Origin: Sclerodactyla briareus
Lineage: Eukaryota; Echinodermata; Holothuroidea; Dendrochirotida; Sclerodactylidae
Length of the DNA stretch: 64,000 nucleotides
NCBI GenBank assembly: GCA_026419785.1
Contig: JAODTK010005744.1
Coordinates: 1-64,000 of the forward strand
Reading direction: 5' to 3'
The translations under genes were made by a program, and so were the position numbers. Below the pieces are notes generated by a model. It worked only from the letters and a program-made list of their open reading frames with translations, did not search any database and had not been told where the DNA came from. Positions 43,931-55,460 of this stretch are shown here, one piece after another (positions within the stretch are counted from its first letter, which is position 1; every line of letters begins with the position of its first letter).

Positions 43931-46585
43931 GTGTAGTGTCCAGGCCTATCTGGCAATTACTCAAATAATCCAGTTTGGCCAGTCCATTTCCCTTCTCTTT
44001 TTTGTCCTCCTGCATGAAATTCAGGAAGAGACATAGTGGTCACTATGGCGTGTGTGTATGTGTGTCTCACGTTCTCGTTAGCAGGAATTCTAACACAAGT
44101 GAGGGCCGACTATGACAAAAATGTAGTGTACAGATCGGAGATTGGGGTTGTGTACACGATCGATTAGATTTTGGGCAGCAAACTTATTAATAGTGGGGTA
44201 ATTGGCTTCCATATTATAAGAGCTGCCTCTTAGAATAAAGCACTGAGGAACAAGTAAACCCATAGCTCCTTGTGACAACGTGCTGTTATTAGCTGCCCAC
44301 AAGACCAAAACCTCTCTACCAACCAATTTGATTATGTGATTGATTAGACCTTCAAAAATACTTTTTGTAACATTTTTCTTCCTCTCTTCTTGCCTGGGGA
44401 ATGGGGAAAAATGTGAGGTCCCTAATATAATATTGTGGGACACTTTGACTGCTGCATGGGGATAGTTGTGTTGGATGTGTGGGGGAGGCGGAAAGGAGGG
44501 GGTTGGTTGTTTGCCTGCCTGGCAAGCCTGCAGAGGGAGGGTGTGGGGGGGATGGCATGTCTGGCTGCTTGGAAAAAAAAAGGCAATGGATAATGAAGAA
44601 AGAAATGATTTGAAAAGGCAAAGAAGCCCGGCTGCTAAGAGGATTTAGAACATCAAAGTGGATTTGGGCAAAGAAGGAGTGGACTGAGCGATAAACATAT
44701 TCAAATTTGCGTTATTATGGAGAAGAATAGTGGGGGGGGGGGCCATGAATCAGATGAAATAGAAAGAAAACAAATTAAGGGAACTTTTGATAATTAAGAG
44801 TCAACTTATTGGTCAGTTATTGAGGAATTTTTAGTGTAGATGGGAAAATTGATGTTCCTTTGACATGATGATGGTCTGCTTGAACTAATTGGTTGTGTGT
44901 AGTGTAGTGAATTATAGGAACCACCGATCGCACAAACAGGCGAGATACTTTTTGGCGTCGCCTTGTTGGAATTGTCACCATTCTACAAAATTTCCATTTG
45001 CGAAATAGCATTTCTGTTATGCTCACTCTCGCAAGATGTCTTTGGTATTATATACACAAAGCTATTCGTTTGAGTGTTGGGATTTTCCAAGAAACCCCCA
45101 ATTTTTTACGCAAAAAATAACCAAATTCTCTGAATTGAGTGCTTCGCTCCTATGGGGAATCTCTCCGATATCAGTTGACGCTGCCTACTGCACGTAACCT
45201 GGTAACACGATATAGCTAGTAGAAATTCATTAGGTGGTGAGCAGCCAGGCCAGAAGAGCGATGTAGGCAACTAGACGCAGAACTGTGTACGTCCTAAAAC
45301 GTCCTGCATGATCGCCACAACGTAAGAACGCTTACAAGGGGGGGGGGGGGAAGACATGAGATGTGGGCTAATTCCCTGAGCAAATTAGATGGAATCATCG
45401 CTGGCCAAAGGAGCCAGAACGCCAGCGGCTTAGACTGTTAGAATTTGAAAGGTCTGGTGAACTGTGATCTGACAGCTGAAAAGTTTTTTCACCCCATCAC
45501 AACAGTTCATTGCATTGCGTACCTTGCCTCACCTCTGCATTTCCAAGGTTTTTTGATGCCTGGACTCATGAAACCTCTGTCCTGTTCACAGACTACGGAG
45601 CCAAACTGCCACTCTTCATATTGTATACTTATGTTGCAGTGGTCACAGGACCAGGTTCCCCCCCCCACCTTCCTCTTCGGCGGCAGGGATGGTGGAATAT
45701 GAAACAGTAACCCCTGTCAGACCTAACCCTTTATTATGGAAGCAGTCTGTTCACTTCTTGCTCTGTTCACCTGGAGGTCAGAGAATGCTCATGCCCCCAT
45801 GTTCCTTGGGCACTCCAGCAGGGACATAAATATGGGGGGCTGGTCCCGGAGCGGCAAAAAGTGAGTCTCTGAGCGCCAAAGCCATATATTAACGGAACCT
45901 TGAATAGACCACCGGAAGATGGATGTCGTGAAAGAAGAATGCCATAAACACTGTAAACAACAAGTGAACCTTATGGAAGCCACCTATGGGAAGGTTGGCC
46001 ACCTACCACCCCCCCCCTCCCTCATGTGAATGTCCACCAAAGTCGCCGAAAAAAACTGGAAATTACAAAATTAGTCAATCAAAAAAGTCAGTCTCAGACA
46101 GAACATCTTGTCTGTCCCAAAAGTCACACCCCCCTTGGCAACCAGTGTTGTATTGTAGGCCCCTACTCCAGATGTGAGTTGGTGGAGCATGACCCATGTT
46201 CACAGGGATTCTTAGGGCTTGGTCGTTGTTTGGTGGACTTCCAACCTGTGCCCTTACCCGCTGTCTGTCAGTGACAATACCAAGTTGTCTCGTCCCAGGC
46301 GTGAGGGACGAGAGGTGACTAATGGGAAGGAATTTAACTGTATGGAGGCATGAGCTTTTCACAGTATCCCTCCTCTGTATCCGGAGGGGGACGTATTTCA
46401 TTATGCACATTAATCGCTTTTCCTGTATAGTGAATTGGGGGGGGGGGGGTTGCTACATAGATTCTGTCTATATGGGTGAGTCATATCAGGCTTTTTTCAG
46501 TTTATGGCATTTCCAGACTTTTTGCAACACTCATGTATATGTAATGTTGTATGTTAGGATCTAATTCACATAGATATGCACAACC
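43931..46585. other. Stretch with no recognised gene
   Basis: The 117-codon minus-strand frame (44443-44090) shows no domain. G runs occur at 44733-44742 and 45338-45350, and C runs near 45657 and 46008. Nothing else can be supported. Confidence 0.45.
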
Positions 46586-46586
46586 A

Positions 46587-47149
46587 ACTGTAAGATTTCT
46601 GATTGGTGATCAGTGAACACAGTCCCTATTGCAAGGTGTCTGATTGGTGGGAAGTGAACACAGTCCCTACTGTAAGATGTCTGATTGGTGGGCAGTGCAC
46701 ACCGTCCCTATTGCAAGGTGTCTGATTGGTGGGAAGTGAACACAGTTCCTACTACAAGTTGTCTGATTGGTGGGAAGTGAACACAGTCCCTATTGCAAGG
46801 TGTCTGATTGGTGGACAGTGAACACAGTCCCTACTGTAAGATGTCTGATTGGTGGGTAGTGAACACAGTCCCTATGTTAGATGTTGGTTTGTGGGTAGTG
46901 AACACAGTCCGTACTGTAAGATGTCTGATTGGTGGGCATTGAACACAGTCCCTATTGCAAGGTGTCTGATTGGTGGACAGTTAACACAGTCCTTACTGTA
47001 AGATGTCTGATTGGTGGGAAGTGAACACAGTCCCTACTGTAAGATGTCTGATGGTGGGTAGTGAACACAGTCCGTACTGTAAGATGTCTGAATGGTGGGC
47101 AGTGAACACAGTCCCTACTGTGAGGTGTCTGATTGGTGGACAGTGAACA
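46587..47149. repeat. 41-bp minisatellite with inverted CCAAT box
   Basis: The unit is CTGATTGGTGGGAAGTGAAC followed by ACAGTCCCTACTGTAAGATGT, 41 bp. Copies start at 46599, 46640, 46681, 46722, 46763, 46804, 46845, about 46885, 46925, 46966, 47007, 47048, 47088 and 47129. Two versions of the linker, ATTGCAAGGTGT and ACTGTAAGATGT, are interspersed. Eleven units keep CTGATTGGTG intact, the reverse of CACCAATCAG, which fits the CCAAT-box consensus bound by NF-Y. Units that break it are near 46885, 47048 and 47088. Open frames through the array are incidental. Confidence 0.95.
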
Positions 47150-47214
47150 ACACCAACCACTCTGATTCAATACTGTGAATCTCATGCCAAAACATCTACC
47201 TCTGTCGGATGTCA

Positions 47215-47590
47215 AGAAACCTAGAAACATAAGACCTAGAATCTAACACCTAGAAACATAGGCCCTGGGAACGGAGACCTAAAACCTAGAGACATGCGAC
47301 ATGAGCCGCAGAAACGTAAGACCTAGAGCCCTAGAAACACAAGACCAAGAACTAGAAGAATACATAAGCCCTTTTACCTGGAAACATAAAGACTTAAAAA
47401 CATAAGGCATAAGACCTAAAACATAGAAAACGTTTGGAGGACCTAGGAACTTAAGACCTAAAACCTAGCGACCTAAGAACTAGAAACATAAGATCTAAGC
47501 CCTATAAACAGAAGACCTATTATTGCATGGAAACAAGAAGGACCTAGTGACCAAGCCTAGGACCTGGTAACATGTAGCCCCAATTGTAGT
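47215..47590. repeat. Degenerate CCTAGAAACATAAGA array
   Basis: Words such as ACCTAGAAACATAGG, CTAGAAACATAAGA, ACCTAAAACCTAG and CCTGGAAACATAAAG recur every 15-25 bp over 375 bp. No two units are identical. The array directly follows the 41-bp minisatellite. Its vocabulary overlaps with the 22.04-22.21 kb inverted block. Confidence 0.75.
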
Positions 47591-47604
47591 TATGTAGGTC
47601 GTCC

Positions 47605-47735
47605 ATCAGTGGCGTAGCAAGATATTTGTCTGGGGGGGGGGTTCCGGCTGGGGGAGGGATTTAAGGGGAGAAGGGTTGTTCCCCCCATTGTGAAAGCATA
47701 TGTGATTTTCGGCTCCCTTAGACGCAAATGATGCA
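47605..47735. mobile_element. CAGTGGCGTAGC element end
   Basis: CAGTGGCGTAGCAAGATATT, a G run, TGGGGGAGGGATTTAAGGGG and later CCTTAGACGCAAATGATGCA correspond in order to 59118-59245 (G run, GGGGGAGGGGTCTAAGGGG, CTTAGATGCAATATGG). The two fragments define one terminal region of an unidentified element. CAGTGGCG-type ends are reminiscent of hAT-like elements, but no target duplication was found. Confidence 0.5.
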
Positions 47736-47856
47736 ATATTGTGTGGAAAACAGATCAAAATTTCCACTGAATATTGACAAATTGTGCTCCTGACAAATAA
47801 AAAATCTTATCCAAAATAAGATCCAGGTGATAAGATTTTAAAATGGTTGTTGTGGT

Positions 47857-48223
47857 TGTTACAAATGGCCTGGTCTACACCACAACCCCACTAATGCCAA
47901 ATTTTAGATTTGAATTCTTACCTCACGGAATTGTGGCGCTAAGTATCGTAGATAACCCACCGTCTAGTCTATACAGTGCACGAGTTAGAACGTCACAACC
48001 GCCAGAACTCTGGTTGCATTATAAAGTTGTTTCCTCTCTCATCCGGGAAGTAGTTCTATCCGTGAAGCGGACACGATTGCATGCTAGGTCGCCTTATTTA
48101 ATACCGACATGGTACGTATTCGCAAGTGCCAGGTGGGAGGCTAGTGCACTGCCCGAGCCACGTGCTGTTGTGAATCTGTCATCGGCGTATAAACATGCAG
48201 TTAGTATCGATGCACTGTCCTAG
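47857..48223 (+). CDS. CpG-rich open frame, unknown
   Basis: An open frame without a domain runs from about 47843 to a TAG at 48221-48223. The DNA is much richer in CpG (about 18-20 in 350 bp) than its repetitive surroundings, and the peptide has a normal composition (ELWLHYKVVSSLIREVVLSV). It lies between repeat arrays and has no recognised splice signals. It may be an exon, a pseudogene or a CpG-rich mobile-element fragment. Confidence 0.22.
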
Positions 48224-48297
48224 ACAGGCTGATTAATCCCCGCAACACTGTAAGTGTTAGGGGTATTTATGGTTTTGGCCGTGTGCCCGCCGTCTCG

Positions 48298-48315
48298 CCG
48301 CCGCCGCCGCCGCCG
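48298..48315. repeat. CCG trinucleotide repeat, 6 units
   Basis: Six perfect CCG units, with CCGCCGTCTCG just upstream. The arginine run in the minus-strand open frame is the translation of this repeat. Confidence 0.95.
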
Positions 48316-48559
48316 GAAAACTTTAGGCGTTAACGCTCTATTCTTTAAACAAGTTATCCGATTGACCAAAACTTGTACACTGTCCAATGACGGAAATCTC
48401 GGATAAGTTCGAAAAGGTATAGCGTGTATTGGCCCTCCTATTTTGCGGGTTTTTCGCAAATTTTCAAGTCGTGCGATTTTACACGAAACGTGGTGGTTGT
48501 GGGTAGTTGTTGGAGCGAAAGACATGGCGACAATTTCAAGGTCATCCAAGGTCAAGTTT

Positions 48560-49030
48560 GATTTCTTTGCCAGGAGCCTAATTAGAGCATAATGTATGTG
48601 GTATTTCAAAATCATTGGATTTTCATGAAAACTTGGTGAATAGGGCCAAATAGCAGTGCCGATGAAAATTTCCTTAATGTGGTTGAGGTCACGGGGCATC
48701 TGCATGACTAATTTGCATAATAGCGGCCCAATTAGCCAAATAGGCAAATTTATAAACTTTGTAGGATTCTCACGAAAACTTGGGAGTAGGACCTTCTAAC
48801 AGTCCGATAAATTTATTCAATTGGGTTGAAATCAATGAAGGTCATTATGTGTGCTTAATTTACCTTTCGTTAGCAATAATTTAGAATAATAATGCACTAT
48901 TTTCTCAACTTTTAGGATTTGACGAAAACTTGTGAATAGGGACTACTACCAGTCCTGATGAAATTATCAATGGCATCAAGATCAATGAGGTTAAATTTTG
49001 GGACTATTGCATATTAGTTGTCATGATCGT
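48560..49030. repeat. Tandem array, period about 148 bp
   Basis: GGATTTTCATGAAAACTTGG at 48618, GGATTCTCACGAAAACTTGG near 48762 and GGATTTGACGAAAACTTGTG near 48913 mark three units. Each is followed by AATAGGG or GTAGGA, an AGTCC block, a GATCAATGAGGT or AATGAAGGTCAT block and an AATTTGCAT-like block. The same block order occurs at 4.28-5.0 kb. The 175-codon minus-strand frame over this area is a by-product. Confidence 0.7.
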
Positions 49031-49063
49031 CAAAATGATGAGTTAATACTTTTTTTCGAAATA

Positions 49064-50720
49064 ACATTGGACATGTTCATTGGAATGCAATATGCTTCTC
49101 GGAGTGGATGCATTACATTGAGTGTAACATTTTCATAGAAACGGCCATGTCTTGAAGGTCATTTGAGGTTCACTTAGGGGTCAAAAACGGATTTTAGTAC
49201 TTTTTTGGCAATAGCACTGGGGGGTTCATCAGAATGCCAAAATGCTCCTAGGAGTGGATGATCACATGAGAGTAACATTTATTCTCATAGAAAATGAAAT
49301 ATTCAACTCATTAAAGGGTCATTCGGGGTCACCTTAGGGGGCAAAAAAACTGGTTTGGGGCTATAATCGGAGAATTGAATATCTGCGAAGGCTGATTGGT
49401 TGCTGACCATGTGTGGTTGAGTGTGTTTTTTAATTGTTGACACCGGTGCATGTGTTGACCTCTGACCTGATTTGAACTCTGTCGGGTGGTCATGTGGTTT
49501 AAAGTCGAATCTTGAATAAAGTGCTTATTTTAAGGAGTTAGGCAAAAACAAAGATCTGGTTATTTTTGGATATGTGATAGAGCTTGTGTGCTTTATGGAG
49601 AGAAAAACAACTCCCGCTCCGATAGGACGCATACTTTTGTAATTAAAAGGGGTCAAAATTCAATTTTATACCTGGTTCGCAAAACATGGACATGTTCATT
49701 GGAATCAATTATGCTTCTAGGAGTTGATGCATCAGCATGGAGTGTAACAAATTTCATAGAAACCGCCATTAATTGAAGGTCTTAAGGTTCCACTTAGGGG
49801 TCAAAAACTGATTGAGACTGTTCACGGCAATAGACTGGGTGGTTCATCAGATGCAAAATGCTTCTAGGAGTGGAGGTATCACATGGCGAGTAAACAATTC
49901 TCATGAAAACTGTCATATCATTAAAGGTAATTCGGAGGTCACTTAGGGGCAAAAACTGTTTTCGGGCTATAATCGGAGAATTGAATATCTGCGAAGGCGG
50001 AATGGGTTCACTATTGTGATATAAGTGTAACTGCATGTGTGTGACCTTGACCTGAATTTGACCTCTGTGGGTGGTCATGTGGTTAGGGTGGCCAATCTTG
50101 AATAAATTGGCTTATTTAAGGAGTCATGGGCCAAAAAAATAGAAATGGTTATTTTTGGATATGTATAGGAACTTTGTGTGACTTTATGGGGGAAAAAAAA
50201 AATCCCGCTCGATCGGACACTCATTTGGAGTTACAAAAGGGGTCAAAGTTCAATTTTATAACTTTTTTGCCAATAACATTGGACATGTTCATTGGAATGC
50301 AATATGCTTCTAGGAGTGGAGGCATCACAGGAGTGTAACAATTTTCATAAAAGCCGCCATGTCATTGAAGTCATTAGAGGTCACTTAGGGGTCAAAAATG
50401 ATTTTATTACTTTTTTCGGTAATAGTACTGGGTGTGGTCATCAGAATGCAAAATGCTCCTAGGCTAGGAGTGGATGTATCACATCGGAGAGTAAACCATT
50501 TTCATGAAAACGCATATCATTAAAGGTCCATTCGGGGTCCTTAAGGGTCAAAAACTGATTTTGGGCTATAATCAGAGAATTGAATATCTGCGGAGGCTGG
50601 TTGGTTCACCCTGTGAGGTAATTGTTGGGCATGTGTGTTGACCGCTGACCTGAATTTGACCTCGTCGGGTGGGCATTGGGTAAAGTTCGAATCTGAATGA
50701 TAAATGTGCTTATGTAAGGA
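49064..50720. repeat. ~600-bp tandem repeat with 150-bp internal duplication
   Basis: ACATGGACATGTTCATTGGA-type text starts units near 49064, 49682 and 50276, giving periods of about 618 and 594 bp. Each unit begins with two related 150-bp halves (the second starts GGTTCATCAGAATGC at 49215, 49831 and 50426). Each half contains AGGAGTGGATG and an AGGTCATTTGAGGTCAC- or AGGTCACTTAGGGGTCA-like block. They are followed by a 300-bp segment with AATCGGAGAATTGAATATCT and TTGACCTCTGACCTGA. The third unit is truncated. Units differ by many single-base deletions and encode nothing. Confidence 0.85.
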
Positions 50721-51069
50721 AGCCACCTTGTCAGGGGATGTAGGGGTGCCATCAGCAAATAACAAGTGCATTATAAAGACCCATTTACCTGTACACGTTG
50801 TCGCCTTAAAAGCTTAAAGTCTTCTTTCCCGAATATTGTCCGGTTTCATGTTCACCTAAATTTCCTGAAAGGAATGCGGGCGATATATACGTCTGGCGGG
50901 TTGACCGCCACATTTTCTAGTTTGGAGTGTTATTGAGTGGAGTGATATTGAACCAGTGATGGAAGAAGGGGGCGGGAAGAGGGGCACTCTTCCAGATTGG
51001 CTGTGGCAAACTCAATTACGAATGATGATCTTTCAAGCGTTTTTGCTCGCTATCTCGGTATTTTTGTCA

Positions 51070-51135
51070 CTGGGTCATGTGGGGGGGTTCCAACCCCCCG
51101 AACCCCCCCCCCCTGGGTATGCCACTGGTTGGACA
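51070..51135. mobile_element. CCCCCTGGGTATGCCACTGG element end, copy 1
   Basis: GTCACTGGGTCATGTGGGGG, GGTTCCAACCCCCCGAACC, a C run and CTGGGTATGCCACTGG match 53391-53471 in the same orientation. The palindromic G-run/C-run centre makes a strong local foldback. Only this terminal region can be recognised. Confidence 0.6.
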
Positions 51136-51139
51136 TCTA

Positions 51140-53390
51140 TGCTCCTGCAAGGAGATTCATTTTTCAATTGAGCTGTATGGTCCCCTGCAACAGACCATGC
51201 ATTGATGGAATATGTTCTACTTGGTCAGGATCGGTCACACTTCAGTTGCGGGCATCAAGGACTCGGTTGGATGCTCATCGCTGTGGCTGAACGTTGGGTT
51301 GAGGCGTCCTCCCCTAGGGAGCAGGTGTGGGCCCCAAAAGGTGTAATGGAGGGAGGGGTGTTGAGACACCTGAATTAGTACAAGCTTCTTCCTGCTTGAA
51401 GGCGTGTATGTATAATTGTTGTTCTTGCGGTATCAACATTTTTCTCACTGTGCTGTTACCCTCCCCCCTCTCTCTCGTGGAGAGAAGTTGTGCCCATTGT
51501 CATTAGCATCAGCTTTTCTGCTAGTAGGCTTCCAGTAGTGTACAAAGTCGAGGTGGTACGTTGGAAGCTTAGCTTTCCAGGTGAGAAGATAAAATTCTCA
51601 GGTCATCCCGGTACGCCATATCGATACAATCATGCTGCACTACACTAAATTAGAATTTCTGAATGTAGTGGGGTTGCTGGTTAGCCCTGTTTCATTTCCA
51701 CTAGATTGAACTAAGAGTAAGCTTTGACATATGGATGTACAAGAATGTTCCCCCCCCCATGAGCATAAAATCCCTACCAGTAACGGTAGCTAGAACCTAT
51801 GGGTATAGGAGAAGTAGAGATGGCTGGGGAAGATATATGCGATCTAGGTCTAGAACATGATATGAAGTTGCGGATCGAGAATTTCAGAAATTTTTCACAA
51901 AGTTTTACAAGTTTCTTAGTGGCAGGCACTTTGTGAATGGACCATACATCAGATGATATGGGCTGGCAAAAATAGATTTGTGTTAATTCTAGATGCTCGA
52001 TATTATATTGAGATGGGTCCAACATGGAATAAGTTTTCACAAATCCATCCAGTGCTGTTTGTCTCAATTCCTGATATGAAGACTGCGTGCCTATAGCTCA
52101 CGTCAGCTACGTAACCCAACCAGATCCTGTAAATTTGTAGCCTTCACGCACTGTGTACCATCTAACACAGTCGTCTGTCATAGTGACCGCAATGTAACCG
52201 CATCAGCACAGTTGAGCACATCGCGTGACGAATAGTTGCCTCTCGATATGGTCTGCAACGGAAGCAGGTGCAGAGGGAAGGGGTGATGGAGTGGAAAATT
52301 TAGCAGATGGCTTGATTAAAGCCTCCAGCATGCATTCATGTATTGGCTGATATCAGGGAATAGGTTACCAGTCCTCCAGTAGGCCATTCTTGTATGGAAA
52401 ACTGTTTAGCCTCCCACCACGTACAAATTGAGGACGCAGCAGTGGCAGCCCACATTAGGGTTGCAGGGTACTAAGCAGCATGTTATAGTTATACACAGGT
52501 TCCGGCAGTCATGGAAATTTTGGAAAACCTGAGAAGTCAGGGGCTTTCATCACTAAAAATCAAGGCCTGACATAAGTTTTGAAATGCAGTGAAAAGTTGT
52601 TGAGTTCATGGAAAGAGTCAGGAAAAATTTTCATGGAGGATGTTTTCCCTCTCAAAGTTGTTTGCATTGTGCTTTGGCTTTTTGGGATGTTCAGTTAAGG
52701 GAATTCTGCGTGAGATGTAATAGAGGGGGTCATAGACACCTCCATTGCGTCATGAAACCGTCATGTAAATTGATTGTCCAGATCTGCAGTAACCCTGATA
52801 CAAGACAGCTTTCATTTTCTTTTTTTTCTTTTTGGGAGATGGGGGAGGGGGTAGACACACATAAATAGCCCATATTGCAATTCATAGCGTATACAAAGAA
52901 GCAGATGGAGACCATGCCTCTCGAACTGCTAGGTCATATTGTAAAGTAATATTTATCTCTGCTCAAATTGGAGGAAAAGAGCGAAAATGCACTGAACAAC
53001 CCGTCAGTCTATTTCCGCCAGCAGTAAGAACATCTATTACAGGTTTTGAATGGATTTGAAGTCGCAGTCTCATAATCTTTAGATTTTATCCAGCACATCT
53101 TACGGCTATACCCATCCCCCATCGAATATCTGCACAACTCCTCAAACTTGTCCGTGGTGGTGGCAGGCCCCAACCCACTGCGGGCCCCATTGGATGGTTC
53201 AAGCTAGAAGACGGGAGCAGGCACGTACCGTGAGGTTTGTCTTGGGGAATGGGGGGGGGGTTGAGGTCGGAACCCAAAGGAAAGTGCGCCCTCACGAATG
53301 GCCTCACCCTCCCTATTGGCAAATAAGTACAATTCTGACGGCCCCTCGCACACTGCTCTGCAATTACCTGACGACTGCAAAAAATCAGTT
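51140..53390. other. Stretch with no recognised gene
   Basis: Frames at 51774-52067 (minus) and 52608-52868 (plus) have no domain. The interval is bounded by two copies of the same mobile-element end in direct orientation, 2.3 kb apart. I see no reading frame between them that would make it one element. Confidence 0.4.
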
Positions 53391-53471
53391 TTTGTGTTGA
53401 AAATTTATTGGTCACTTGGGTCATGGGGGGGTTCTGACCCCCAAAACCCCCCTGGGTACGCCACTGGACTG
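53391..53471. mobile_element. CCCCCTGGGTACGCCACTGG element end, copy 2
   Basis: GGTCACTTGGGTCATGGGGG, GGTTCTGACCCCCAAAACC and CCCTGGGTACGCCACTGG. It is the second copy of the terminal region at 51070-51135. Confidence 0.6.
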
Positions 53472-53754
53472 GAGACCAATGGTACAGGGGACCATAGGTA
53501 GGAGCCTTAATTGAATCTTTTTCAACCCACCATTTCTCATGCTGATAAGATGGTTCACTGGCAAGCTAGAAGGGGACTAATGAGACAAGGAACTCTTGAA
53601 CCGACCCTAATGAACCATTCTATCTTGTCGACACTTCTTTGTCACTTCTCTCCATACTGGTGCATCATTAATGAGCAAAATAGATGAATCATAATTGATA
53701 ACAATTAATGAACACGTATGTTCCACGAACAAACAAACAAGCCCCAGATCAAAT

Positions 53755-54060
53755 TTGCAACTGATTAACCGCTATGTCAGTCGCGGCATGTTTTATTAAT
53801 TCTCCTCAGTATCGCGACCGCGGCCATATCAGTTGCGACGCTGGAGATTTTCCGAGACAAAATATTGAGCTTGTGCTGTCATCTCGGCAGCCACGCTGCT
53901 CGATTTGAATATCCGTTCCCATTTCTCGTATCAGGCCGGCGCCAGAGCTGGCGAAAGAGGCCACCGGAACAATGAGGAGACTAATTTAGTTGGATTTCAA
54001 CAGTGGTATTAGTCATGTATCAATGAATGCTCGATTCGCAAATCACGATTGAAAACGGGA
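53755..54060. promoter_or_regulatory. CpG-rich island, regulatory-looking
   Basis: About two dozen CpGs in 300 bp (CAGTCGCGGCATG, TATCGCGACCGCGGCC, AGGCCGGCGCCAGAGC) against a CpG-poor background. It also contains TTTTATTAATTCTCC, ACTAATTTAGTTGG and GGTATTAGTCATG, which offer TAAT-type cores. No open frame of note. The composition and lack of repeats are what one expects of a conserved noncoding element or promoter. Confidence 0.35.
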
Positions 54061-54702
54061 AAGTGCATTGACAATATTTTTGGGTTTTGTAAGAGAAATT
54101 TCACTCTTCTGCACTGAATTTTCAAATGATTATTGCGGTGTTCCTTTTTCTTTTTATAAATCCAGGGTTTCTCACATAGGAGAAGCATTTTTGGGACTTG
54201 CAGTCATGAATGGTTTTGTGCCTTTTTTTGTTAGTGTGTCAAAACCTTTGTAAACTCGTTGCATTGTTAAAATAACAAGTGATTAGCGTGGCTGGTTTAG
54301 TGTAATCTACTGTAGGAAATGTGGCGGCTGCTCTACATAGTCAAGTTCACGTTTGTGTATTTGCTTCACTTTAGAAATTGATCCATGACAACTTTTAAGA
54401 TATCGAAACGACTAAACAAAGTCAGTCATAACTGGAATGCACTTCTGGCTTGTATTATTTTCCCCAACGTTTGGGTTGAGGTCCAACTGTCATGACTGGA
54501 ACATGATGTAATTCCATTGTAAGGCCAGCTGGTAAGCCTATAGCATCTGGTGACATTTGTAGGGAACTGCACCTCATTCACACATTATGATTTGAAGCTC
54601 CTGAATAATCAGAACTTGATCGCAAAACGCTATATCTTTAGCCTGCCTCCTATAACCAACCTACAGACAGGCTTGATAGTATAGCGTGGGACCTAATCTG
54701 AA

Positions 54703-54951
54703 GTGGCAGGATTGACCAGCGATCAGTTATGCTTGAATGTTGTGGTGCCGCGGTCCGGGGACAGCGTACTGGTTAGCCCCATCTACTCCACTCAGGAGTT
54801 GCCTCCTCGAGCCTTTACGGCACTTCGCACTCAGGCCCGCAGACTGGACTCGGATGGTGTTGGAAATAGGGCTCCCAGTATATTGGGCCCCCCCCTCCCA
54901 TCCTTCAGTTTTCACCTGACAGTGGCTCGCTTCCCTATAGCCTCTTCTTGA
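54703..54951 (+). CDS. Weak candidate exon, GC-rich
   Basis: An 82-codon frame without ATG start follows a CAG acceptor-like string and reads normally at first (SDQLCLNVVVPRSGDSVLVS), then runs into a C-rich patch at 54890. CpG and GC content are locally high. The minus strand is also open for 76 codons. No domain is recognised. Confidence 0.2.
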   Translation: MAGLTSDQLCLNVVVPRSGDSVLVSPIYSTQELPPRAFTALRTQARRLDSDGVGNRAPSILGPPLPSFSFHLTVARFPIASS

Positions 54952-55034
54952 ATGCAAACACGCAAGGTTTGCATTTCAGGTCTTCAGCCATTTCTATAGT
55001 TGTTGATTTGTTTGTGAAACTTCAGGTCAAGGAG

Positions 55035-55430
55035 AGCGGTGAGGTGGCCATTACCGGTATAGTGTCCCCCCGCCTGCAATGCCTGAGGTACCTGGTTCGA
55101 ACCCCGGTGTCTCACAACCCACCCTTCACCCCGCTCCTTTTCTTGTGTAGTCAATGGCTGCACAAGTGAAGCAACACCTTGTCTGCCGGTTGGGGTGTTA
55201 AATGGCTATCTCGGGAGCAGGAACTTCTCACCCCTGCCTTGTTACTCAGAGCACTCTACGAAATGCGAGCGATAATTCGCCAAGTGTCCTATCCACACCC
55301 ACACTGGAGCGTCTACAAATTCCCGACTGCAGCAACCTCTTCGGGTGGAAGCATAACGCGAGGCTTATCATTCAGTCGGGCTTCAAGGTTGTGTAAAGGT
55401 ACACTACTCCATCGGCTCAGGTGAAACGAT
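55035..55430 (+). mobile_element. tRNA-derived SINE of a related family
   Basis: GGTGGCCATTACCGGTATAG leads into TGTCCCCCC, and GGTTCGAACCCC, a good pol III B box, lies about 45 bp further on. The head shares CCGGTATnAGTGTC-type text with the SINEs at 24.84 and 27.6 kb, but the body (GTCTGCCGGTTGGGGTG and so on) is different. A 3' tail is not clear. It is not a functional tRNA gene because the cloverleaf arms do not pair. Confidence 0.5.
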
Positions 55431-55460
55431 GTATCTGTCTCACATGTTGACTTGAGTAAT

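Noticed and set aside
46587..47149. CRISPR-like array because of regular 41-bp spacing
   Set aside because: There are no unique spacers: the whole unit repeats. The surroundings are animal nuclear DNA with no cas genes.
46952..47230. 92-codon minus-strand frame with repeated HxTVRTV-type text
   Set aside because: It is the translation of the 41-bp minisatellite and nothing else.
48220..48747. 175-codon open frame on the minus strand, second longest in the window
   Set aside because: It runs through the CCG repeat (giving an arginine run) and the first unit of the 148-bp tandem array. Other units of the same array are full of stops in that frame, so it is a chance frame in repeat DNA.
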